DNA from: Aliishimia sp965656085
GTDB lineage: Bacteria; Pseudomonadota; Alphaproteobacteria; Rhodobacterales; Rhodobacteraceae
Assembly (NCBI GenBank): GCA_965656085.1
Contig: CBFHJA010000002.1
Location: 1 to 64,000 of the forward strand
Direction of reading: 5' to 3'
Length of the DNA: 64,000 nt
Below are positions 7,820 to 18,500 of the stretch, one piece after another. Within the stretch, counting starts at the first letter, position 1; each line of letters begins with the position of its first letter. The notes beneath the pieces are model-generated. The model did no database searches and was not told the origin of the DNA. It saw nothing but the letters and a program-made list of their open reading frames with translations. Position numbers and translations under genes: made by a program.

Positions 7820-9489
7820 AACGTGCCCTCCCGCGCGAGTTTGATTTCCACCCGCCGGTTCTTGGCACGACCCTCCTCAGTGCTGTTGTCCGCGATGGGA
7901 TCGGTCGGACCGCGTCCCTCGACCTCGACCCGCAATGGATCGGATAACTCCTCCCTGAGAATCTCGGCCACCGCCTCCGCGCGGGCGACCGACAGCGTCA
8001 TGTTGGTGTTGAACGCACCCCGAGAGTCGGTGTAACCGAGCACGGTGAGCGGGCCCGGCTCAGTGTCGAGAGCGGCGGCGATGCGCGCGCCCAGAGGCCG
8101 GAAGTCGGGGTTCACCTCTGCACTGCCGGAGGCGAACATTTCGGCGTTGCCCAGACGAATGATGATGAAATTGCCAAGCTGGCTCAGTTCGATCCGCCCC
8201 GCGGCAAGGTCGTCGCCAAGGCTATCCCCAAGCCGCTCGAACTGGCTCGCAGGTGCCTCGAACACCGGACCCGGCGCACGCTCCAGTGTGATCGGCGTTT
8301 GCACCGGGTGCAGGGCATAAAGGCTTTCGGCAAGGGCCGCGCCGTCCCGGTTCAGAACACTTGATAACGTGGCGAAGAACGCCACCACAGCGAGTGTAGC
8401 CATCGCGGTGACTGCCCACAAAGGCAGAACCCGCAAGCGACTGCGATCGCGAAGCCGCACCGGCTCCCACATCACCGACAAATGTCTGCCCTCTTGCGGA
8501 CGCGTCCGGCGCAGAGTTTCGAGAATGGCATTGCGGATACTGGCAAGATCCGCCGCCCCGCCCGGCCTGTTGCGATACTGACCCTCGAAGCCGAGATTGA
8601 GACAGATCAGCATGAATTCCAAAAGGTTGTAACGCGTCGCGGGCGACTGAATCGCCTTCTGCGCCTCCTGGAAGAACCCAACATTCGAGTCGCGCTTGGC
8701 AAAAAACCGCGAAACCAACGGTTGGCTGCGCCAGAAAGCCTGGTCGATATCAGGCAGGTTCTGGGCGATGTCATCAACTGTACCGCACAGTGCGTATTTG
8801 GCCACCAGCGCATCATGCTGGTCAACCGGAAGCGATTGCACTGTTTGCTCGAACCTGCTGATCGCCTGCATCACATGATCGTAGAGAGTCGGCGTCGGCG
8901 TGTCGGTCATGCCCATTCGTAAACGGCCGAGAAGCGTAAGCAAATCGGTGCTCGCCAGCACAAAGGGATTGGACGTGTTCGCCTCAGTTACGGGTGTTGG
9001 CGCGACCGGGAGAGCAGAACGCGGCGCTGGTTCGGCGGCCTTGAGAACGGGTTCTGAGCGGCCAGGCCCGGGATGCGGCGCCGCAGCAGGCGCGTTTCGC
9101 GGCAGCGGGGGTGGCGGCAAGCCACCGCCGACGACCGTCTGTCCCGTTTCAGGAGGCGGCGCGCGTGGCGGCGTCTGCAGCTGCGGAACCGGCCCTCCGA
9201 TCACCGTCTTTTCGCCATCGCCAGACGGGGTTGGTTCTGTGTTGGCCGGACCGCCAATCACCGTCTTGTCTCCTTCGAGGCTTTGAGACGGTTCAGGTGT
9301 AGTCTGAGATGGGTTCTGGCCCGGCAACGGGCCAAACACCGTTCTTTCGACGTCCTTCTGGGCATCTTTCGCGGCAGCAGGCGGAACTGGCGCGCGCCTC
9401 GCCGCGCTCAAACCGGGAGCCGGGCGCGGCAAGGGCGTTCCGATCACGGTCTTATCGCCGTTCTCCTCCTCGTCGCCGTTGTCAGCCAC
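7816..9489 (-). CDS. tssL: T6SS component TssL (DotU fold) with OmpA-like C-terminus and TVxG phospho-threonine motif array
   Basis: 557 aa. Residues 1-165 are a Pro-rich, probably disordered tail with five threonine motifs: KTVIG (Thr14), RTVFG (Thr50), KTVIG (Thr76), KTVIG (Thr95) and QTVVG (Thr118). The DotU/IcmH cytoplasmic domain spans about 172-335, a single membrane helix 355-378, and a peptidoglycan-binding OmpA-like domain about 445-553 (YTDSRG, then NRRVEI near the end). TssL pairs with TssM in the inner membrane. In Agrobacterium, Thr14 of TssL is phosphorylated by PpkA and read by the FHA protein Fha; the same position is occupied here. The start is GTG at 9489 with GGGAGA about 10 bases upstream; the nearby ATG is out of frame. 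It lies 54 bases after the autotransporter gene on the same strand. Confidence 0.95.
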   Translation of the reverse strand: MADNGDEEENGDKTVIGTPLPRPAPGLSAARRAPVPPAAAKDAQKDVERTVFGPLPGQNPSQTTPEPSQSLEGDKTVIGGPANTEPTPSGDGEKTVIGGPVPQLQTPPRAPPPETGQTVVGGGLPPPPLPRNAPAAAPHPGPGRSEPVLKAAEPAPRSALPVAPTPVTEANTSNPFVLASTDLLTLLGRLRMGMTDTPTPTLYDHVMQAISRFEQTVQSLPVDQHDALVAKYALCGTVDDIAQNLPDIDQAFWRSQPLVSRFFAKRDSNVGFFQEAQKAIQSPATRYNLLEFMLICLNLGFEGQYRNRPGGAADLASIRNAILETLRRTRPQEGRHLSVMWEPVRLRDRSRLRVLPLWAVTAMATLAVVAFFATLSSVLNRDGAALAESLYALHPVQTPITLERAPGPVFEAPASQFERLGDSLGDDLAAGRIELSQLGNFIIIRLGNAEMFASGSAEVNPDFRPLGARIAAALDTEPGPLTVLGYTDSRGAFNTNMTLSVARAEAVAEILREELSDPLRVEVEGRGPTDPIADNSTEEGRAKNRRVEIKLAREGTF

Positions 9490-9543
9490 CGCGCGTGTCT
9501 CCCATTGCCGCTCGGCGCGTTCCTCTGGCCTCGTTCAGCCCCT

Positions 9544-12500
9544 TTAGAATTGCCAGCGTACCTGTCCGGTAATACCGAAACTCTCAATCTGGCTTGACAG
9601 CCGGGCATCGGCCCGGATGGAGGCGTTGAACTGACGCGCCGGGATCCGGCCGGACCCCTGTTCCAGGATACGGATATAATTCCAACCGGCACTGATTTCG
9701 CCATAGTCGCCAAGTGTATCCGAGGACAAGTCCAGATCGGGCTGTCCAAGAGACGCCGGGAACACGTAGGTTGAGGTGAGGCTGTCCGAGTAATCCTTGT
9801 AGAACGTTCCGGTGACGAAGTAGCTGTTCGCCGAAAGACCACTCTCTGCCACGATCACACGGGCCGCTGTCGCTCCAAGGAAGCCAACTGTCGCGGTGTG
9901 GTCATCCACGGTCAGCGTTGCCGCGCTGGCCCCGCTTCCGAAGTTCACCACATCGGTTTCGTTCTCGGTTATCGAGAAGCCGGCCGTCGGCACGAAACGC
10001 CAGCCATTCGCATTCTCGGGCACGATGCTGTAAGATACAGCGCCGGAAATCGTCTGACCACTCACATCGAAGCTCTCGTTGTTGAGATTGAGATCGGGGT
10101 TGTTCGAGTTGAATTCAGTGTTTTCCGACCGAATCTGAAGGTCGGCAGTGAAGCTGCCCCGCGCGGCGGTCATGTAAAAACCGCCATAACGCTGATCGAA
10201 ATCGGTCTCCGTTGTGGACAGGAGTTGCCGCCCGCCACCGGCCACATCGAAGAAGATCGGCTGCGAGCTGCTGCCGGTATTGAAGCCCGCGAAGGCCCCG
10301 AAGGACAGATCCCACTCATTGAAGTGACCTTGATAGCAGCCAATGTCACCGCCCACCTGCGCACCGAAGTAGTCAGCTTCGATGGAAGACGGTGTCGGCG
10401 CAAAGGCACTGGAGGTCGTTTCCCCGTCCGCAGTGGCCTGACCCACTGTCGTGCGCGACCACATGCCCGGACCGCATTTATCGTCGGTGGGCGACGCCAG
10501 ACCGGTCACGAAGGGGCTGGTCGGACGGTTGACGATGCTGCCGAGCAAGGATTGTGTCAGCGAGATATTCCCCGCCAGACCCGCAATCGCCGGGTTCGGG
10601 GTGTCGACCAACAACAAATCGCCATTGCTCAACTGCAACTCATAAATGAACTGACTCGCCGCCGGCGTGAACGTGGTTGCCGATTGCGTAAAGGTCGGGT
10701 TGGCGCCGGTGACGCCGTTGTTCACCGTCACGATATTGCCAAAGCTGAACCCATACGTCGAACCGGGCGCGCCATCGATTAGTACGATGTCTGCGGCCTG
10801 CTCGCCGAAGTCGCTGGCAGCACCGTTGGTGTCGAGCACGTTCAGATCAATCAGGTATGTACCGGATACGGTTCCCCCAACAGTCAAGCTGTCGCTCGAC
10901 GCAAGACCACCGGCACCCCTAGACAGATCGACATCGTACCCGAGGCGCAAGTTGTTGCCGTTCATTGTGCCGGTCACCGTCGGATTGTCACCCACAGCAC
11001 CGGGATTTGCACCGACGCGTACGGTGCCGCCACCCAGCAGGCTACCGTTCAGAGTGCCTCCGAAGGACAATGTGCTGCCAACCGCCACATCGGCATTGGA
11101 AGCAAGCGTGCCGGCGAGATCGAAGGTTGCGCCGTTGTTGATCAACGTGGTGCCCGTAATCGTCAACAGGTTGCCCGCTGTGACACCGGCGTCAGCTCCG
11201 AAGGTCACAGGACCATTGATCGTCGCACCATTCGATGCTGCGAATGTACCGCCGGTGAAGTCGAGCGCACCGTTAAGCGTCCCATCGAGTTGGAACGTCC
11301 CGGCATTCTGCACATTGCCGGCAAACACCGTGTCGATATCGAGCGTTGCGCCCGACGCGTTGACCGTCTGGCCCGTAACCGTCAATGTTCCGGCGGTCAC
11401 GGTCGTGGTGCTGCCTGAATTGTTGTTCAGATCACCGGTGATGGTGCTGAGCGCAACGCCTGTGATGGTTCCATCATTGGTCACGGTTCCAGTCGCGTTG
11501 CCACCATTGAAGGTCAGCGCGCCGGAATTCCCGATCGCGCCAGTGACGGACCCACCGGCGTTCAGAGACACTGTGCCAGTTGCCGCGTTGGTGACCGCGC
11601 CACTCAGCGCCCCAGTCACGTTCAGCGCAGCACCGGCCTGGTTTGTCGTCGGCGCGCTGATGCTGTGCCCAGAGTCGATTGTCGCTGTGCCAGCGTTGGT
11701 CAGGCTCGCGAAGATGCCGTTGCCCCCTGTGGTCAGTGTGCCGCCGGTCTGGTTCGTTACCGCACCGGTGGTGCCAGAGAGGGTCATGTTCCCTGCGTTA
11801 GAAACAGGCCCTGAAACACCACCGCTGGACGTGGTTGTCGCGCCAGCATCGCCGGTCAGCGCTCCAGTGATCGCCCCTGTCGCAGTGAGCGTGGCACCAC
11901 TCTGGTTCGTCACATCCGAGACAATGTCCCCAGCTGCGATGATCGTGCCGCCGCTTTCGTTTGTCACGGTTGCCGCAGTCAGGGTTTCGCCCGCATCGCT
12001 GTTCAATGCACCGGCATTGGTCACAGCCCCGGTCACCGTCGTGGCCCCGGTCAGGTTGGTCGTCCCGCCATTTATATCCAGCGCACCGCCAATGGCGCCT
12101 GCAATGTCAAGCGAACCAGACGAGGTCACCGTCCCGGACACACCGCCGCTCGACGTCGTTGTCGAGCCCGCATCACCGGTCAGGTTGCCTGTGATCGCGC
12201 CAGTGGACGTGAGCGTGCCCCCGCTTTGGTTCGTGACATCCGCAACGATGTTACCCGCCGCCGTGAGCGTGCCTCCGCTCTCATTGGTCACAGTCGGCGC
12301 GGTGAGCGTCTCCCCCGCATCGCTGAGCAGCGTGCCCGCGTTGGTCACAGCGCCCGTGACACCGGTCGCACCCGTCAGATTGGTCGTGCCCGCATTGATA
12401 TCCAGCGCGCCGCCAATGGCACCTGCAATGTCAAGCGAACCAGACGAGGTCACCGTCCCGGACACACCGCCGCTCGACGTCGTTGTCGAGCCCGTATCAC

Positions 12501-15500
12501 CGGTCAGGTTGCCGGTAATCGCGCCGGTGGACGTAAGCGTGCCGCCGCTTTGGTTCGTCACATCCGCAACGATGTTACCCGCCGCCGTGAGCGTGCCGCC
12601 GCTTTCGTTTGTCACGGTTGCCGCAGTCAGGGTTTCGCCCGCATCGCTGTTCAATGCACCGGCATTGGTCACAGCCCCGGTCACCGTCGTGGCCCCGGTC
12701 AGGTTGGTCGTCCCGCCATTTATATCCAGCGCACCGCCAATGGCGCCTGCAATGTCAAGCGAACCAGACGAGGTCACCGTCCCGGACACACCGCCGCTCG
12801 ACGTCGTTGTCGAACCCGCATCACCGGTCAGGCCGCCGGTGATGGCGGCAGTGGACGTGAGCGTGCCCCCGCTTTGGTTCGTGACATCCGCAACGATGTT
12901 ACCCGCCGCCGTGAGCGTGCCTCCGCTCTCATTGGTCACAGTCGGCGCGGTGAGCGTCTCCCCCGCATCGCTGAGCAGCGTGCCCGCGTTGGTCACAGCG
13001 CCCGTGACACCGGTCGCACCCGTCAGATTGGTCGCGCCAGCATTGATATCCAGCGCGCCGCCAATGGGGCCTGCGATATCAAGCGCACCAGAGGAGGTCA
13101 CCGTCCCGGACACACCGCCGCTCGACGTCGTCGTCGAGCCCGCATCGCCGGTCAGGTTGCCGGTAATTGCACCAGTGGCCGTGAGCGTGCCCCCGCTTTG
13201 GTTCGTCAGCGTGGTCACCGTGAGCGGCCCGTTCACGTCCAGCATGCCAGTCCCGGCGTTGGTGATCGCCCCGGTCACCGTACCGGCAACTGTTGCAGTG
13301 GCGTTGTTGGTCAGATCGCCGGTCAGCGTCCCTGTCTGAGCGTAGATCCCATCGTTGGTCAAGGTCGCCGTCGTAAGTGCACTGTTCACAGTCAGCGCGC
13401 CATTTTGCACCACAGTCGTCGCAGTTGTCGTGCCTGCGCTGATCGTCGTCGTGCCGCCAAGCGCATTTGACAGCGTTGTGACTGTCAGCGGGCCGTTGAT
13501 ACCGAGTGTTCCAGTGCTCGCATTGCTGAGCGTTCCGGTCACTGTCCCAGCCACTGCGGCCGTGCTGTTGTTGGTCAGATCGCCCGTAAGCGTTCCGGTC
13601 TGCGTGTAGGTCCCGTCGTTGATCAAGCTCGCTGTGGTCAGCGCACCGTTCACGGTCAGCGTACCATTCTGCACAACATTCGTCGCAGTCGTCGTGCCTG
13701 CGCTGATTGTTGCGGTGCCGCCCGCCGCGTTCGATAGAGTCGCAACAGTGACCGGGCCGTTGATATCCAGCGTGCCCGTGGCCGCGTTCGCCAGCGTGCC
13801 GTTCACTGTCCCAGCCACCGTCGCAGTCGCGTTGTTCGTCAGATCGCCGTTCAGCGTTCCGGTCTGGGTGTAGGTGCCGTCATTGGTCACTGTGGCGGTG
13901 GTCAGCGTTCCGTCCACGTTCAGCGTGCCGTTCTGCACCACGCTGGTCGCCGTGGTCGTGCCCGAGGCGATGGTGGTGGTGCCGCCTGCATCGGTCGTCA
14001 GCGTGCCGAGCGTGCTGTCGCCGTCGAAGGTCGTCGTGCCGCCATTTTGCGTGGTGGCGTTGGTGACATCCGCTGCAATCGTTGCGGTGCCCGCGTTGGT
14101 CACGTCGCTGGTCAGCGCCGCGTTCAAGTCGAGCGTGCCGCCCAAGGCCACCGTGGCCCCGCCGATGGTGCTGGCCCCGTCGATGGTCACGGTACCGCCC
14201 GATTGCACGTCGAGCGCGCCCACATTCGTCGAGGCGATGGTCATCGTGCCACCGCTCGCGGTCACCGTGCCGCCGACCGTGCCGTCGAGATCGACCGAAC
14301 CCGCGCCCGATTGCGCCAGATCGCCGCTCACAGCCGCCGTCACGGACGCCGCAGCAGTGCCGGTGTTGCTGAAGTTGCCGGTCAGCGTGCCCGACACATC
14401 CGTCGCGCCCGAGCCGCCCTGCACAACATCGCCGGTCTGCGTGCCGGTCCCCGCGATGGTGATGGCCGCCGTGCCCGACCCGGTGATCGCACCTGTGTTG
14501 GTGCCCGCAATGGTCACCGTCCCGCCGGAGGTGTTGAGATTGGTGATCGCCGACGCGCCCGTCGCGTCAACCGTCACGGCCGCGCTGTTGGTCAGCGTGC
14601 CCACGCCCGCAAGCGTGCCCGTGTTCACCGAGATCAACCCGGCCGCCTGGTTCACAAGATCCGGCGTCGTCACCGTCACCGTGTTGCCCGCCCCGGCATT
14701 GACCGTGATCGTGCCTTCGTTGGTGATGATCTCGCCGCCCGACGCATCGTCATCCGACACCAGCGTGCCGTTCCCGTTGAAGGTGATCGTGCCGCCCGCG
14801 TTGTTGTTGATCGCCCCCGCATCGGTCACCGTGCCGCCATCGGCCACGTTGATCACAGCATTGTTGTTCAGCGTGTTCGCATCGCTCTCAAGGCTCGCGC
14901 CCGCAGCCACATCGATCTGGCCGTCATTGGTGATCACACCGTCGATATCGGCCGTGCCGCTCACCGTCGCCACACCGTTCGCCTGGTTCTCGAACGCCCC
15001 GGTCACATTGCCAGACAGCGCCAGCGTGCCGTCATTGGTCAGATCGCCCGTGATCACCCCCGTCGCGGCATTGGTAAAGCTCCCGCCGGTCTGGTTGGTC
15101 ACATTGCCGGTGATCCCGGCATTGTTGGTGAAGCCTGCGGTGCTGGAGTTCGACACCGTCGCGGTGATCGTGCCGTCATTGGTCACTGTGCCGGTGCCGG
15201 CATTGGTGACGTCCGTCGCGGTGACCGACCCGCCGCTGGCCACGGTGACCGCGCCGGTGTCCGTGTTACTCAGCGTCGTCGCCGTGATCGCCCCGGTCCC
15301 GGCCACATCCACCGTGCCCGCGCCGGAATTGGCCAGCGTGCCGACATTGTTCAGCGCGCCGCCCGCATTGACGTTCACATCGCCTTCATTGTTCAGATCA
15401 TTGCCCTGATAATCCGCCGCGCCGTTCGCATTGATCGTGCCGGCCGCGAGGTTGTTGACCGTGTCGTTGATTGTCTCCCCGCCGACATAGGTGATCGTAC

Positions 15501-18500
15501 CAGTGTTGTTGATCGTCGCCTGAACATCGACATCCCCGACGATCGCCCCCTGGTTGTCGAGGGTCGTCGCGGAGATCACAAAGTCGCCACTGCCGGTCCC
15601 GTCGGTGTTGGTAATGGTCCCGGTGGCGGCGTTAGTGAACGTCCCAGTCACGTTCAGGGTCGACGTGGCCGAACCGTTCAGCTGCAAATTATTGGTGAAC
15701 CCGCCATTCGCCGTGACCGCGTTCACAACCGTAAACGTCCCGTCATTGGTGACCAGACCAGTAAAGGTGCCGCCGTCAGACGTGAGAGCCCCGGTCGCCG
15801 TGTTCGTCACCGCACCGCCGACAGAACCGTCCACATTGGCGGTTCCTGCGTTTGCGAGGTCTCCGGAGAGGCTGCCGCCCGTGTTGACGGTGAGGGTGTT
15901 GGCTGCGGTGTTGGTGGTGTTGCCCGCGAGGGTACCATCGACCGTAAGCGTGCCCGCGTTGCTCACGCCACCCGTCGCCGTCAGTGTCTGGCCCGCATCG
16001 ACCGTCATCGCGCCGTTGTTCGTCGTCAGACCCGTCACTGCAAGCGCGCCCGTCACGTTTGTCGCAGCGCCACTTGTCAGCGCGCCCGTCACCGTGCCTT
16101 CCAGCGCGGAGGTGCCCGTGGTCGTCAGGTTGCCGTCCACCGTCCCGGTCAGCGTCGTCGCCGCCGAGGTCAGGTCCGCGTCCACCGTGCCCGCAATGGT
16201 CAGCGTCCCGGTGCTGGTGATCGGGTTCGCCGATTCAAGCTCTGCACCCAAGGCCACCGTCATCGTGCCAGCGTTCGATGCGTTCGTCGCAGTCGTCGTG
16301 CCTGCGCTGATCGTCGTCGCGCCGCCCGCCGCGTTGGACAGCGTTGTCACGCCCAGAGCCCCATTGATGTCCAGCGTCCCGGCCGCGCCGTTCGCAAGCG
16401 TGCCGTTCACCGTCCCGGCTACCGCCGCGCCCGCGTTGTTGGTCAGATCGCCGTTCAGCGTTCCGGTCTGGGTGTAGGTGCCGTCATTGGTCACTGTGGC
16501 GGTGGTCAGCGTTCCGTCCACGTTCAGCGTGCCGTTCTGCACCACGCTGGTCGCCGTCGTCGTGCCCGAAGCGATGGTCGTCGTCCCGCCCCCATCCGTC
16601 GTCAGCGTGCCGAGCGTGCTGTCGCCATCGAAGGTCGTCGTACCGCCGCTCTGCGTGGTCACGTTGCTGATATCGGCCGCGATCGTCGCGGTCCCTGCGT
16701 TGGTCACGTCGCCGGTCAGCGCCGCGTTCACATCAAGCGTGCCGCCCGCGGCCACCGTGGCCCCGCCGATGGTACTCGCCCCGTCGATGGTCACCGTGCC
16801 GCTTTGCACGTCGAGCGCGCCCAAATTCGTGGACGCGATGGTCATCGTGCCGCCGCTCGCCGTCGCGGTGCCGCCAACGGTGCCGTCAAGATCGACCGAA
16901 CCCGCGCCCGACTGCGCCAGATCGCCGCTCACCGCGCCTGTGACAGTCGCCGCCGCGCTGCCGGTGTTGCTGAAGTTACCGGTCAGCGTGCCCGACACAT
17001 CCGTCGCGCCAGAGCCGCCCTGCACCACGTCACCAGTCTGCGTGCCGGTCCCCGCGATGGTGATGGCTGCGGTGCCCGACCCGGTGATCGCACCGGTGTT
17101 TGTCCCGGCGATGGTCACAGTCCCGCCGGAGGTGTTGAGGTTGGTGATCGCCGACGCACCCGTCGCGCCAACGGTCACGGTCGCGCTGTTGGTCAGCAAG
17201 CCCACGCCCGAGAGCGTGCCGCTGTTTACCTCGATGAGCCCGGTCGCCTGGTTCACAAGATCCGGCGTCGTCACCGTCACCGTGTTGCCCGCCCCGGCAT
17301 TGACCGTGATCGTGCCCTCGTTGGTGATGATCTCGCCGCCCGACGCATCGTCATCCGAGACCAGCGTGCCGTTCCCGTTGAAGGTGATCGTGCCGCCCGC
17401 GTTGTTGTTGATCGCCCCCGCATCGGTCACCGTGCCGCCATCGGCCACGTTGATCACAGCGTTGTTGTTCAGCGTGTTCGCATCGCTCTCAAGGCTCGCG
17501 CCTGCAGCCACATCGATCTGGCCGTCATTGGTGATCGCACCGTCGATATCGGCCGTGCCGCTCACCGTCGCCACACCGTTCGCCTGGTTCTCGAACGCCC
17601 CGGTCACATTGCCAGACAGCGCCAGCGTGCCGTCATTGGTCAGATCACCCGTGATCACGCCCGTCGCGGCGTTGGTAAAGCTCCCGCCGGTCTGGTTGGT
17701 CACATTGCCGGTGATCCCGGCATTGTTGGTGAAGCCTGCGGTGCTGGAGTTCGACACCGTCGCGGTGATCGTGCCGTCATTGGTCACCGTGCCTGTGCCG
17801 GCATTGGTGACGTCCGTCGCGGTGACCGACCCGCCGCTGGCCACGGTGACCGCGCCGGTGTCCGTGTTACTCAGCGTCGTCGCCGTGATCGCCCCGGTCC
17901 CGGCCACATCCACCGTGCCCGCGCCGGAATTGGCCAGCGTGCCGACATTGTTCAGCGCGCCGCCCGCATTGACGTTCACATCGCCTTCATTGTTCAGATC
18001 ATTGCCCTGATAATCCGCCGCGCCGTTCGCATTGATCGTGCCGGCCGCGAGGTTGTTGACCGTGTCGTTGATTGTCTCCCCGCCGACATAGGTGATCGTA
18101 CCAGTGTTGTTGATCGTCGCCTGAACATCGACATCCCCGACGATCGCCCCCTGGTTGTCGAGGGTCGTCGCGGAGATCACAAAGTCGCCACTGCCGGTCC
18201 CGTCGGTGTTGGTAATGGTCCCGGTGGCGGCGTTAGTGAACGTCCCAGTCACGTTCAGGGTCGACGTGGCCGAACCGTTCAGCTGCAAATTATTGGTGAA
18301 CCCGCCATTCGCCGTGACCGCGTTCACAACCGTAAACGTCCCGTCATTGGTGACCAGACCAGTAAAGGTGCCGCCGTCAGAGGTGATCGTCGCCGCGGCA
18401 TTGTTCGTGGTCGCACCGCCAACAGATCCGTCAACCGTCGCCGCACCAGAGTTCGTCAGATCGCCCGCGATACTGCCGCCCGTGTTGATCGTCGCGGTCG

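Noticed and set aside
11780..13206. Regularly spaced repeats that could suggest a CRISPR array
   Set aside because: The period is 324 bases, the whole unit is conserved and in frame; there are no short repeats with unique spacers and no cas genes.
10667..13339. An 890-codon Pro/Val/Ser-rich plus-strand frame with repeated VPPLSFVTV-like segments
   Set aside because: It is the reverse reading of the 324-bp tandem repeats; repeats in one strand automatically give repeats in the other.
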